From Stutzerimonas stutzeri (GTDB lineage Bacteria > Pseudomonadota > Gammaproteobacteria > Pseudomonadales > Pseudomonadaceae), in contig NZ_JYHV01000004.1 in the NCBI RefSeq assembly GCF_000952685.1, positions 127,744 to 191,743 on the forward strand: a stretch of 64,000 nucleotides of DNA. The letters run 5' to 3'. Numbering within the stretch: the stretch's first letter is position 1; each line of letters begins with the position of its first letter. Of the stretch, positions 1 through 9,067 are shown in pieces. The position numbers were made by a program, and so were the translations under genes. The notes beneath the pieces are model-generated. The model saw nothing but the letters and a program-made list of their open reading frames with translations. It ran no database searches and was not told where the DNA came from.

Positions 1-194
1 GATATGGCTAGACCTTCCGTGAAGTCGTGTCGGCCCTATTACTCCAAACGACACCGCCATTCTAGAAAACGACCCCTATGAAGCCGATTCAGGCAGTCCA
101 GCTAAAAACAATTGCCATGCGGTCGACAGAGTGAGAGACAGACATCTATGGCCAGTGGCCATTTCATTTGCCACACCTCGAATGGAAGATGACG

Positions 195-2153
195 ATGCTC
201 GGTTTCGCAACGGCCAGACTGGCCAATTTGGGAACGGCCACGAAGCTCGCCCTCGGTTTCGGCCTGGTCTTGCTGTTAACCGCCGTGGTCGCCGTCGTTG
301 GACTGACAGCCTTGCGTTCGGTAGATATGCGATTCGACGAACTCAAGCACGTGTCGTCGATAAAAACCGAGGTCCTGTACATCCGCAGCATCGAGCAGCA
401 TTTCACCGCTAGCGGCGACGCTAAGCATGTAAAGGCGCTCAACGACAAAGTCGCCACTACCCTGGCCAACGTCGCGGAACTCAAGTCGCAACTTGGTGAG
501 GCCCAGCAAGAGGGCCTCACCAGCGTTGAGCTAGCGCTCGCTGAATACCAAGATGCATTCACCCGTTTCGTGCAGGTTTCAGACGCCAAGGCCATTGCGC
601 TCGACTCCGCCTACTGGTCAGTGGTCAGCGCTTCCAACAGTCTCGATATCCTGCAGAGTGGGCTGGTGGAAGACGGCCTCTATGATTTAAAGGAATCCCA
701 GGGGCAGCAAGGCGCCGAAATGGTCGGCCAGGGCCAGCAGATCGCTCAGCTGTACAGCTTGATTCTTTCTGCACTGAATGAAGCCCGCCAACGCCTGCAG
801 CAGAGCGACGAAACGTCTGCTACAACCATCCACCAGGCCCAGGCAGCGCTTGACCTCGCTAACTCGCTCATGGAGGCGCTGGACCGTGGCATGTACGGTG
901 CGGTGTTGACCGAGGTGGTGGGCAACATCAGGTCGTTCAACGACAGATTGGGGGATTACACCCAAGCATTGGAAGACGGTGCCCGCCTTTACACTGAAAT
1001 GAACAATCGTGCGGAAGGCGCGCTTGAGGCTGCGGATAAGGCCTATCAGGCTCAGCAAGACGCCATGCAGGTCGATCTAGTCGCGAGCAGCCGCTTGATT
1101 TTGCTTGCTTCCGGATTGGCGCTAATCGTCGGCATTCTCGCTTCGCTGTTGATAACCCGCCTCATCGTCCGCCCCCTGCGCGAAGTGATACAGGCCGCCA
1201 ATCAGATCGCTCGGGGAGACCTGAGCGCGCAGATTGTAGTTAATCGTCGTGATGAGTTCGGCCAGCTGATGCAGGCGATGCAGGAGATGTCGAAGAGCCT
1301 GCGTGGGATCGTAGGCCGCCTGCAGGGCGCGGTGACGCAAATCGCTGACTCTGCGGAGAAGGTCGCGGGCGTTACCGCCAAAGCGAGGGACGGCGTGTTG
1401 CGGCAGAGAGTCGAGATCGATCAGGTTGCCACCGCGATGAATGAGATGTCCGTTACCGTTCACGAAGTGGCTCGCAACGCCGAGGAGGCGGCTGGTTCAA
1501 CTCGAATGGCCGACCGCACGGTTGGCAACGGGCATGCGATGGTCAAACAAAGCCTGGAGCGGGTGACTCAATTGGTCGACTCGGTCCAGGAAGCGGTCCG
1601 AGGCATCGATGCGCTGAGCGAAGAAAGCCAAAACATCGGCACTGTGCTCGACGTCATCAAGAGCGTTGCCGAGCAGACCAACCTGCTCGCGTTGAACGCT
1701 GCCATCGAGGCGGCGCGCGCCGGCGAGCAAGGGCGGGGCTTTGCCGTGGTGGCCGATGAGGTCCGCTCGCTCGCCCGGCGCACCCAGCAATCGACGGCCG
1801 AAATCCAGCATCTGATCGATACGCTGCAGAACGGCGCGAAGGTGTCGGTGCGGCAGATGCAGCACAGCAACGATCTTGTCCAGTCGACAGCCACCGACGC
1901 GAACCAGACGGCACTCGCTCTGAGCGAGATCGCCGCCGCGGTATCCATCATTCAGCAGATGAACCAGCAGATCGCCACGGCCGCCGAGGAGCAGACCGCT
2001 GTGGCCGAAGAAATCAATCGCAGTGTCATCAGCATCCGGGACGTCGCAGACCTGTCGTTCACGACGATGGAAGAAACGACAAACTCGCTCGATCAGTTCA
2101 GGGAACTCAGCCATGAACTGCAGGCGCTGACCGGACATTTCCGTGTGAATTGA
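195..2153 (+). CDS. Methyl-accepting chemotaxis protein with HBM-type sensor domain
   Basis: Inner-membrane chemoreceptor that passes periplasmic ligand binding to the CheA/CheW array. It has a first membrane helix near residues 19-38, a periplasmic all-helical region of about 255 residues, a second membrane helix near 300-325, a HAMP segment, and a cytoplasmic signalling hairpin whose tip reads EQTNLLALNAAIEAARAG near residue 493. The size and helical character of the periplasmic part fit the helical bimodular (HBM) class; McpS of P. putida, which senses TCA-cycle acids, is the known example. The ligand here cannot be read. The frame stays open upstream to a TTG at 168. ATG 195 is chosen because GGAAG (184-188) sits 6 bases before it; ATG 189 is the alternative. 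No C-terminal CheR/CheB pentapeptide is seen. No chemotaxis gene is adjacent. Confidence 0.93.
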   Translation: MLGFATARLANLGTATKLALGFGLVLLLTAVVAVVGLTALRSVDMRFDELKHVSSIKTEVLYIRSIEQHFTASGDAKHVKALNDKVATTLANVAELKSQLGEAQQEGLTSVELALAEYQDAFTRFVQVSDAKAIALDSAYWSVVSASNSLDILQSGLVEDGLYDLKESQGQQGAEMVGQGQQIAQLYSLILSALNEARQRLQQSDETSATTIHQAQAALDLANSLMEALDRGMYGAVLTEVVGNIRSFNDRLGDYTQALEDGARLYTEMNNRAEGALEAADKAYQAQQDAMQVDLVASSRLILLASGLALIVGILASLLITRLIVRPLREVIQAANQIARGDLSAQIVVNRRDEFGQLMQAMQEMSKSLRGIVGRLQGAVTQIADSAEKVAGVTAKARDGVLRQRVEIDQVATAMNEMSVTVHEVARNAEEAAGSTRMADRTVGNGHAMVKQSLERVTQLVDSVQEAVRGIDALSEESQNIGTVLDVIKSVAEQTNLLALNAAIEAARAGEQGRGFAVVADEVRSLARRTQQSTAEIQHLIDTLQNGAKVSVRQMQHSNDLVQSTATDANQTALALSEIAAAVSIIQQMNQQIATAAEEQTAVAEEINRSVISIRDVADLSFTTMEETTNSLDQFRELSHELQALTGHFRVN

Positions 2154-2362
2154 GCGTTGGGCAGCGGGCCCTAGGGGGGCTGTAGCCGAAAAAAAATACG
2201 GCACGCCATGGGCATTGTTTCAGCTGTGACCACAATCACGTCGCGCCTGGACTCACCGACTAATGGCGATTGAGTGTCACGGCGTTATCCGCAAGTATGC
2301 GCCCCTCTTTGACCCGTGCTGACAAGCAAGTCAGCGCATGTCGTCTGTAATCATCGGAACGG

Positions 2363-3049
2363 ATGCCTTTCCCCATGTCTCGTCTTGTTGCGCTCGCGAT
2401 TGCTTTTGTCTTGCTCAGTGGTTGTGCCTACGGTCGAAAGGCCGATTACGCACATAGCTATCCGACCCTTTCAGCCGCTCCCATCCAGGCGGTCGAAGTG
2501 CAGGTGACGGACGCACGACCGTACGTGCTATCAGGTAACAAGAAAGGCACCTTCGTTGGCCTTGTGCGCGGCAGTTATTACATCCCCTACGACGTGAACA
2601 CCCGCTCGGGTCTGCCATTGGCCGAAGATCTGCAAGCTGCGTTGGTCGGTGGGTTCGAGCGCAAGGGCGTCTCGACGCACTTGGCTGAGGCAGACGCACG
2701 AAAGGCATCGAAATCGGAAACCTTGCTGCTTGCCGTCTTTGTACACGAATGGAAAAGCGAAGCCGCCTTTGGAGAAATCCTGACCTACTCGCTACGTGCG
2801 GAGCTGATCGACCAATCCGGACAGCGCCTGGCGACGGCACAGGCCAGCGGGTCGGACCGTGTTTACGACTACACTCAAGCAGGCCAGGCGGCGCTCGCTT
2901 CGCTGCTGGCCCAGCCAACGCTCATGCAGGTGTTCGGCGGTGATGCCGTGACCGACACAGCACAAGACGAGCCGGTACAGATCGCGCCGGTGCGCAAGGC
3001 GGCGGCCGAACTGTATATACCGGGCTTCGGGCGGGATGGCGTTTATTGA
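2363..3049 (+). CDS. Putative lipoprotein of unknown function
   Basis: A 228-residue protein with a clear lipoprotein signal: a short charged start, a hydrophobic stretch and the lipobox LLSGC with the acceptor cysteine at residue 21. The residue after Cys is Ala, with no Asp at +2, so outer-membrane sorting is expected. The mature part looks globular with alternating strands and helices, contains no membrane segment and ends FGRDGVY. I do not recognise the family; the general look resembles other short pseudomonad lipoproteins of unknown role. It stands alone between the chemoreceptor and a gene cluster on the other strand. ATG 2375 is a possible later start but has no better ribosome site. 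Confidence 0.8.
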   Translation: MPFPMSRLVALAIAFVLLSGCAYGRKADYAHSYPTLSAAPIQAVEVQVTDARPYVLSGNKKGTFVGLVRGSYYIPYDVNTRSGLPLAEDLQAALVGGFERKGVSTHLAEADARKASKSETLLLAVFVHEWKSEAAFGEILTYSLRAELIDQSGQRLATAQASGSDRVYDYTQAGQAALASLLAQPTLMQVFGGDAVTDTAQDEPVQIAPVRKAAAELYIPGFGRDGVY

Positions 3050-3215
3050 TCGTCGCCGGCGCCCGCTTCACCGACCATCTGCCATCATCCAAGCGCCCCG
3101 CGCCAGTAACGGAACGGGGTGCTTACAAACAACCGAATGTTCGGCTATCCCGAGCCGGTCGCGCCGAGTCCCCAGCCGGTGAGCCTGCCAGGCGCGCCCC
3201 GGTAGAGGTTTAAGC

Positions 3216-3662
3216 TTACTGGCGAACCCAGGTCTGGGTGCGGCCCAGCGCTTCAATGCCGACGTACCCGCGCATCTCCAACTTATCCCCACCTTCGAGC
3301 AGCGTCACCTTGGCGCGGTAAGTCTTGCCTTTGGCTGGATCGAGGATGGTGCCGCCGGTCCATACACGTTCGCCGTCGGGCTTGAGTCCCCAGAGAATGG
3401 TCATGCCGGTGATCGGCTGGTCTTTGCGCTCGCCGTCGCAGGCACTGCATATCGGATTCTGGCCATGGTCCGATTGCAGGATCTCCGCCACTTTACCGCT
3501 CAGTGTTCCGTCGGCGGCCTCTTGAATGTCGACGATGGACTTGGGCTTGCCGGTTTCGTCATCGATGGTCTGCCAGCGGCCGGCGGGTGACTCGGCGGCA
3601 AGGGCCAGTGACGAGAGCGAGAGTGGCAGGGCCAGCAGCAGGGCATTGAAAAGAGGACGCAT
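3216..3662 (-). CDS. DUF2147 family secreted protein
   Basis: A 148-residue protein with a Sec signal peptide ending ALAAE near residue 23. The mature part carries the DUF2147 pattern: GRWQTIDDETGKPKSIVDI near its start, a CSAC cysteine pair, then WGLKPDGERVWTGGTILDP and a YRAKVTL strand, ending TWVRQ. DUF2147 proteins are small periplasmic beta-rich proteins of unknown function, common in proteobacteria. The start is the ATG that gives the signal peptide; the open frame upstream of it overlaps the neighbouring esterase region and is not coding. It lies just downstream of the siderophore esterase on the same strand with a gap of about 100 bases, so it may or may not be co-transcribed. Confidence 0.85.
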   Translation of the reverse strand: MRPLFNALLLALPLSLSSLALAAESPAGRWQTIDDETGKPKSIVDIQEAADGTLSGKVAEILQSDHGQNPICSACDGERKDQPITGMTILWGLKPDGERVWTGGTILDPAKGKTYRAKVTLLEGGDKLEMRGYVGIEALGRTQTWVRQ

Positions 3663-3766
3663 GGTGTCTCCAGTGATGGAAAAGGCAGCGCCGACTCTAG
3701 CATCGGACATTTGCCTGCACTTGCCCTGGCCGGCTGACCGGTCGGTTCTCGTCGCTTTCGTCATCT

Positions 3767-4717
3767 TCAGTCGTCCTGATCGCGGGATGGCTGGCGTCCG
3801 ATCGCGGCCGCCAACACCAGTGCCACGACCGAGCTGTGTGCGGCGTTGGTGCCGTGGTTGGCTCCCGGAAACAGCTGGAATGCGCTGTTCAGGCCGTGGC
3901 CGGACAGCCGCTGCAGACGGTCGACCAGATCCCGGGCATTGCCGACCATGCGCCGCTCGGCCATATGGCGCTGGCGCGGGTCGTCCATGTCGGCATCCGC
4001 CGCGGGCTCTTCGGCACCGCCAGCGGTGACCAGCAGGCGCGCGGCGACAGGCTGGTCCGCGAGCTGCCATTCGAATGCGGCGAGTGTGCGTTCGACATAG
4101 CCCTGGTACCACCAGATCGACGGACTGGCGGCCACATAGCCCTGAAATGCCTGCGGATTGGTGAACAGTGTGTAGAGGGTGAACAGGCCGCCGTAGGAAT
4201 GGCCGAACAGGGTCTGCCGTCGGGCGTCTACCGGGTAGCGCTTGGCGATCACGGGTTTGAGTTCGTGCTCGATAAAGGCCAGAAAGTCATCGGCACCGCC
4301 CGATGGCGGTGGTTCGCGGCCCGGCAGGCGCTGGCGATCGTCGGCTTTGGGCGTGTAATCCTCGGCACGCGCCTTGAAGTCGTACAGGGCCTCGCCGGTG
4401 TAGCCGATGCCGACCACCAGTACCGAATCGCGAAGATTAGGGGCGGGCCGATCCTCTAGGGCCTGGGCCTGGATCGCCAAGCCCGGAAACAGGGCGTTGC
4501 CATCCAGCACATAGAGCACCGGATAGCCACCCGGCGGTGGCGCGTGTCGCGGCTCCGAGACGAAGATGCGGTAGTCCTTGCCAGTGCGTTGCGAATGCAG
4601 GTCACGCTGGCTGCTGTGCGGTAGCTGAACTGGCTGCCAGCCGGCTTGTTCCCTGGCGTGTGCCTGTACGGCGGCAAGTCCCAGAATGGCGAGCAAGGCG
4701 AGCAGGGCGCCTTTCAT
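3767..4717 (-). CDS. Periplasmic alpha/beta-hydrolase esterase, siderophore (IroE/PfeE-like) type
   Basis: A 316-residue esterase of the PF00756 family with an N-terminal signal peptide (cleavage near AHA, residue 22). The nucleophile motif GHSYGG lies near residue 170 and a candidate catalytic histidine in GANHGT near 288; the early motif YPVLYVLDGN is typical of this family. Known relatives (IroE, Fes, PfeE) cut tri-catecholate siderophores such as enterobactin to release iron. Its ATG overlaps the DUF2218 stop (4714-4717), and the TonB receptor lies just upstream, so a periplasmic siderophore hydrolase is the natural reading. The substrate is inferred from context, not seen. Confidence 0.87.
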   Translation of the reverse strand: MKGALLALLAILGLAAVQAHAREQAGWQPVQLPHSSQRDLHSQRTGKDYRIFVSEPRHAPPPGGYPVLYVLDGNALFPGLAIQAQALEDRPAPNLRDSVLVVGIGYTGEALYDFKARAEDYTPKADDRQRLPGREPPPSGGADDFLAFIEHELKPVIAKRYPVDARRQTLFGHSYGGLFTLYTLFTNPQAFQGYVAASPSIWWYQGYVERTLAAFEWQLADQPVAARLLVTAGGAEEPAADADMDDPRQRHMAERRMVGNARDLVDRLQRLSGHGLNSAFQLFPGANHGTNAAHSSVVALVLAAAIGRQPSRDQDD

Positions 4718-5031
4718 GGCTCGGCCTGCCTGTGGCTTGGCGGTAGCGGCCCGTCCAGCCAGTTCACCTTCAGTGCTTCGTCGCCCGAGAAGCGATGGAG
4801 GTGGTCGTCGATGACGAAGCGCAGGCGCTTTTCCGCCTCGCCGGCCTCGGCCTGGCAGTCGATCAGCAGTCGCTCGTCATCGGCGAGCATCCGGCACTGG
4901 CCGAAGGCGAATTCGACCTGCGCCTGACGCTCATCCAGCTGGACTTCGGCCTTGTGCGCGAAGTGTTTGCACAGCCGCATCATGTTGCGGGACGCGCGGG
5001 GTGTCGCCACCTGGGCGTGAAAATGGGGCAT
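4714..5031 (-). CDS. DUF2218 family protein
   Basis: A 105-residue soluble protein with the DUF2218 pattern: start MPHFHAQVATPRASR, a KHFAHK motif, a central strand region ending in CRMLADDERL, and the C-terminal HLHRFSGDEALKVNW. It has no signal peptide or membrane helix, so it should act in the cytoplasm. DUF2218 genes are frequently linked to siderophore receptors and siderophore-interacting proteins in proteobacteria and actinobacteria, but no activity is established. It sits in the middle of the receptor-DUF2218-esterase operon, 54 bases after the receptor and overlapping the esterase start by 4 bases. A role in handling imported iron-siderophore is inference. Confidence 0.85.
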   Translation of the reverse strand: MPHFHAQVATPRASRNMMRLCKHFAHKAEVQLDERQAQVEFAFGQCRMLADDERLLIDCQAEAGEAEKRLRFVIDDHLHRFSGDEALKVNWLDGPLPPSHRQAEP

Positions 5032-5085
5032 GGTGATCTCCGGAAGTCAGCCGCCGACGCCTACGGGCGCAGGCGGCCAGGTGGA

Positions 5086-7224
5086 TCAGAACTCGTAACG
5101 GGCGCCCACCGTGAAGCTGCGTGACGGCCCGTAGAAGTTGAAGGTGCCGACGCTGCCAACTCGCGAAACGTATTTGCGGTCGAGCAGGTTGTTCACGTCG
5201 AAGGTGCCGGTCAGCTTGTCGGTGATCGGGTAGGACAACTTGGCATCCACCACTGCATATCCCGGTGCGCTGAGGCGCGGGCTGCCGGCGCGTTCGATGT
5301 AGTAGTCGCTCATCGCGGTCACGCCACCACCGATCCCCAGGCCGCGCAGGGCACCGCCGGGCAGGGTGTACTTGGTCCACAGCGAGGCCTGGTGCTGGGG
5401 CATCAGCGCGAAGAGCGCGTTGTCGTCACCGGCCAGGTTCTCGGTCTTCATGTAGGTGTAGCCGGCCAGCACTTCCCAGTCGGAGGTCAGGTAGCCGCTG
5501 ATTTCCAGTTCGCCACCGCGGATGCGGGTCTTGCCGGTGGCCTCGTAGACGCCGCTGATCGGCGCGCCACTGTCATCGATGGCGCCGGCCGCGCGGTTCT
5601 CGTCGGTGAGCTGGAAGGCGGTGATGCGCGCGTTCAGGTCGCCGCCGAAATAGCTGCCCTTGATGCCTACCTCGTACTGCTCGCCTTCGCGCGGGTCGAT
5701 GATGCGGCCGTCGGCACCGGCCTCGCTCTGTGGCTTGAATACCTGCGAGTAGCTGGCGTAGAGGGAGTGCTGGTCATCCAGATCGAACACCAGGCCGCCG
5801 TAGGGCGTGATATAGCCGGACTCGCGCACATCCTGCGTGGCGCTGCTGTTCTCGCCTTCGAAGCTGCTGACCCGCGCGCCACCGATCAGCGCCAGGCGCT
5901 GGATCGGGCGGAAGGTCAGCTTGGCGTAGAGGCCGGCTTCGCGCTCATCGGTTTCGGTCGGTGTGCCGAAGGTGACGTTCGGCTTGCTGGTGTCGCCCGG
6001 CTGGTAGCTGGCGACGTCGATGGCGCCGAGATTGCCGCGGGCGTCCGCGTACTCGGTCTCGTAGCGTTTGAAATCGCTGCCGATGACGAACTCGCTGACC
6101 TGCCCGAGCAGCTCGAACGGCTGGCTGTAGTTGGCATCGACGGCGAGGGTGTCCTGCTCCAGATCGCGGGCGGTGTAGGCCAGGCTGGTGGCGCCGCTGT
6201 TGACGTTGCGCGCGGTGAAGGCATAGAGGTAATCGGTCGCGCGCCTGGAGCCGCGCACCGCCACGCGACCGTAGCCGCCATTGTCGAAGCGATGGGTCAG
6301 CTCGGCGACGACGTCGGTGCCGCGACTGTCGAAATCACCCCAGTCGGCGCCCAGGTAGGTCGAGCGGCTGAAGTCTTCCAGGCTGCCGTCGATGGCGGCC
6401 GGATAGCCGTTGTGCGGAAGGATGTCCTTGGTCTGGTGGATCAGCCCGAAAGACATGACGGTGGCGTCGGACAGGTCGATGTCCAGTGCGCCATAGAAGC
6501 TCTCGCTGGTGTTGGCGTTGTAGTCGACCTCGCCGTTGGTGTCGGCGCGGGAGATGACCGTACGGCCGCGCACGCGCCCCTGCTCGTCGAGCGGGCCGGA
6601 CAGGTCCGCTTCCAGGTAATGGGTGTCCCAGCTGCCGTAGCGCCCGGTCAGGCTGCCCTGGACCTCGCGAGTCGGGCGCTTGCGCACCATGTTGACGATG
6701 CCGCCCATCTCGCTGGTGCTGTTGAACAGCCCGGACGGCCCGCGCATGACCTCGACCCGATCGAACGGCGACAGCGACGGCAGCGTGCCGTTGATGCTGG
6801 CCATCGGCGCGGGCAGTCCATCGATGTTGAATTCGTCGTACTCGTAGCCGCGTGCATAGATCGACGAGCGCCCGCTGTCGTTGCTCAGGGTGCGCAGGCC
6901 GGTGGAGTACTTAGCCAGGTCATCCAGGTTCACGAACTGGCGGTCGCGGATGTAATCGCTGGTGTACACGCTGATCGACTGCGGGATGTCGCGCAGTTCG
7001 GCCGGCGTCTTGGTGCCGACGGTGGCGGCCGGCACGGTGTAGCCGCCGCTTTGCTCCGAAGACGGCATGTCGTACAGGCGGTTGCCTTCGACGGTGATGC
7101 TCTCCAGCTGCACCGGTTCGGCCTGAGCGGCGACACTCTGCGCCAGGGCGCTCAACGGAAACGGGGCGAGCAGGCCGGCAAGCAGCAATGGCCTGAGGCT
7201 TGAGGTGCGGAGAATTCTGTCCAT
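5086..7224 (-). CDS. TonB-dependent siderophore receptor
   Basis: A 712-residue outer-membrane receptor. It has a signal peptide ending LSALA-Q (residue 28), a TonB box ESITVEG at residues 41-47, a plug domain with DIPQSISVYTSDYIRDRQ and the hallmark RVEVMRGPSGLFNSTSEMGG, and a 22-strand barrel ending in ...TVGARYEF with the terminal Phe. There is no N-terminal STN signalling domain, so it should transport but not signal through an anti-sigma factor. The sequence resembles the FhuE/FpvA/FoxA-type siderophore subfamily. The substrate is not predictable, although the neighbouring esterase favours an ester-containing siderophore. A Fur-box-like site and the divergent AraC regulator lie upstream, pointing to control by iron and by the cognate siderophore. 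Confidence 0.95.
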   Translation of the reverse strand: MDRILRTSSLRPLLLAGLLAPFPLSALAQSVAAQAEPVQLESITVEGNRLYDMPSSEQSGGYTVPAATVGTKTPAELRDIPQSISVYTSDYIRDRQFVNLDDLAKYSTGLRTLSNDSGRSSIYARGYEYDEFNIDGLPAPMASINGTLPSLSPFDRVEVMRGPSGLFNSTSEMGGIVNMVRKRPTREVQGSLTGRYGSWDTHYLEADLSGPLDEQGRVRGRTVISRADTNGEVDYNANTSESFYGALDIDLSDATVMSFGLIHQTKDILPHNGYPAAIDGSLEDFSRSTYLGADWGDFDSRGTDVVAELTHRFDNGGYGRVAVRGSRRATDYLYAFTARNVNSGATSLAYTARDLEQDTLAVDANYSQPFELLGQVSEFVIGSDFKRYETEYADARGNLGAIDVASYQPGDTSKPNVTFGTPTETDEREAGLYAKLTFRPIQRLALIGGARVSSFEGENSSATQDVRESGYITPYGGLVFDLDDQHSLYASYSQVFKPQSEAGADGRIIDPREGEQYEVGIKGSYFGGDLNARITAFQLTDENRAAGAIDDSGAPISGVYEATGKTRIRGGELEISGYLTSDWEVLAGYTYMKTENLAGDDNALFALMPQHQASLWTKYTLPGGALRGLGIGGGVTAMSDYYIERAGSPRLSAPGYAVVDAKLSYPITDKLTGTFDVNNLLDRKYVSRVGSVGTFNFYGPSRSFTVGARYEF

Positions 7225-7274
7225 GGGCGGCTCCTGTCGCAGCGGCGGCGACGTGTTGGCAAACGTTCGCGCTA

Positions 7275-7294
7275 CTTAATGATAATTATTTGCA
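7275..7294. promoter_or_regulatory. Fur-box-like site between receptor and AraC genes
   Basis: The sequence AATGATAATTATTTGCAT within this span closely follows the repeated GATAAT/ATTATC pattern of the Fur operator. It lies about 50 bases upstream of the receptor ATG and about 100 bases upstream of the AraC start, in an otherwise GC-rich spacer. It could repress both divergent genes when iron is plentiful. The assignment rests on consensus match and context only. Confidence 0.7.
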
Positions 7295-7396
7295 TCAAAA
7301 GATGTCGACGCGTAGTCTGCCACCCAGTCGCTTCGCGAACCTTTGCGGGGCCGAACATTTGCTTTGCAATCCCGTCAGTTCGAGGCGCAGCGCCGC

Positions 7397-8365
7397 ATGA
7401 ATCAAGCTGATCACATCATTCGTGGCGATGAGTTGCCGGCCATGAGCAGGCCGGGGCTGCGCCTGTCCAACGAGGATGACGACCGCCTGCTCTACGGCCG
7501 AGTGAAGTGGGCGCAGCTGCGTGATGGCCTGTCGCTGCACTGGTCCGATTGCGAAGAGCTGCAGGATTTCGTCACCGAAAACGTGGTTGGTCCGCGGGTA
7601 TCGTTCGTGCTCTTTCTGCAGGGCCAGAGCCGGGTCAGCTATGGCGATCTGCCGCTGACGCTCGGTCAGCCGGCGTCGCGGCAGGCACCCGAGGGCGTGG
7701 CGGTTTCGATGAACGAACCGGTGCTGTTCCGCCGCCAGGCGCGCCGCGGCAGTCATATCCGCAAGCTGGTGGTGAGCCTGACGCCGGACTGGTTCGAAGG
7801 GCGCGGGGAGGGTGTCGGCTCGAGCGATGGCGCGATCCGTCGCTTCATGGATAGCCACCTGGCGCCGCGTGTCTGGATGCCCTCGGCGCGGCTGCTGACG
7901 TTGGCCGACCAGATGCTCAACCCGCCCGGCTACGACACGCTGCTTCAGGGCCTGTACCTGGAAAGCCGCGCACTGGATATCGCCTGCGAGGCACTGATCA
8001 GCCTGGGTGATCGCTCGGCGTCGGCGGAACAGGGCCTGCGCCCGCAGGAGTACCGCCGTCTGCAACGCCTCCTCGCGCTCCTCGACAGCGGTGAGGCTGA
8101 CGACTGGACGCTGGAGCGCATCGCCCGGGAGGTGGGCGTCAATGCCACCACGCTGCAGCGGCAGTTTCGCCTGTTCAAGGGCATGACCGTGTTCGAGTAC
8201 CAGCGTGCCCGCCGGCTGCAGCTGGCGCGGGAGGCTTTGGAGCGCGAAGGTGCCAGCGTCAACGAGGCCGCCTGGCGCGCCGGCTACAACAGTCCGGCCA
8301 ACTTCGCCACGGCATTCAAACGCCAGTTCGGCATCAGCCCGCGGCAGGTGCGGGCGCGGGTTTGA
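7397..8365 (+). CDS. AraC-family transcriptional regulator (PchR-like)
   Basis: A 322-residue cytoplasmic regulator. The C-terminal 90 residues form two helix-turn-helix units: WTLERIAREVGVNATTLQRQF and, after it, NEAAWRAGYNSPANFATAFK, ending FGISPRQVRARV. The N-terminal part resembles the ligand-binding half of PchR-type regulators, which bind the internalised ferri-siderophore and activate the receptor gene. It is divergent from the TonB receptor with the Fur-like site between, the standard arrangement of an iron-uptake activator. ATG 7397 is chosen over the upstream TTG 7343 because the extra N-terminal residues run into the promoter region. Ligand is unknown. Confidence 0.9.
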   Translation: MNQADHIIRGDELPAMSRPGLRLSNEDDDRLLYGRVKWAQLRDGLSLHWSDCEELQDFVTENVVGPRVSFVLFLQGQSRVSYGDLPLTLGQPASRQAPEGVAVSMNEPVLFRRQARRGSHIRKLVVSLTPDWFEGRGEGVGSSDGAIRRFMDSHLAPRVWMPSARLLTLADQMLNPPGYDTLLQGLYLESRALDIACEALISLGDRSASAEQGLRPQEYRRLQRLLALLDSGEADDWTLERIAREVGVNATTLQRQFRLFKGMTVFEYQRARRLQLAREALEREGASVNEAAWRAGYNSPANFATAFKRQFGISPRQVRARV

Positions 8366-8476
8366 ATGCTCGGAAGGTGTGCCGTAAGACTTTTGCCCGC
8401 GGCCACATCTTGCGGCTGCTTGTTAAGCCGCCACCGCCGCGCCATGCTCGCCACCGGTATTCAAAGGAGCGATTCG

Positions 8477-8800
8477 ATGAAACAGGGATTGTTGGCTACG
8501 GTGCTGCTGGCTGTGTTAGTGACACAGGCGCAGGCCGGTTTCCAGAAGGACAGGGAGGCGTTCGACATGCGCCAGGCCGAGCTCGACCAACGTTGCGAGT
8601 CGGCCCGGGAGGCGAAGCTGGCGCCGCTGCGCGAAGCGGCGTTTCAGGACTGCATGAGAACGACCCGCAACAGTCGCGCCGAGACCGAGTGTCGGCGCAG
8701 GACCGCCGGTGAAAACGGCAACCGGGCCGGTGGTGCGCCTCGCTTCTATGACGCGCCTGCCTGCGTAGAGGCGTTCGAGCACAAGCGACAGCGGCCCTGA
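8477..8800 (+). CDS. Small secreted hypothetical protein
   Basis: A 107-residue protein with a good ribosome site (AAAGGAG, 8463-8469) and a signal peptide ending AQA near residue 20. The mature part is highly charged and helical, with four cysteines (QRCES, DCMRT, TECRR, PACVEA) that could form two disulfides in the periplasm. The same frame is open upstream to 8366 but lacks a ribosome site there. I do not recognise a family. It is 111 bases after the AraC gene and may be independent of it. Confidence 0.7.
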   Translation: MKQGLLATVLLAVLVTQAQAGFQKDREAFDMRQAELDQRCESAREAKLAPLREAAFQDCMRTTRNSRAETECRRRTAGENGNRAGGAPRFYDAPACVEAFEHKRQRP

Positions 8801-9067
8801 GCGGGAACCGCGGGCGTGCCGCGTAACGCGTAATATAGCCCGGCTGACGATTGAACAAGCTGGCCCGGCGATCTACGCCATGTGAGCGGCGCCTCTTCCC
8901 CCACATTCCCGCCCCCATCGGGCTCGCCATACGTCGGAGAGCTGTGGACGGGCACGCCCATCTGCTCAAGTGTGATGGGCTGGCGCCGACAAAGGGGGTA
9001 TCTGATTGATTCTAGTGGCCTGCCCCCGATGCCGGCCCGGGTTCCTTGATCCCTCCGAGGACACTGC

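Noticed and set aside
5392..7203. 603-residue open frame on the strand opposite the TonB receptor
   Set aside because: It is the antisense shadow of a strongly supported receptor gene; its composition (Ala, Val, Gly, Asp-rich) has no family pattern and it has no ribosome site.
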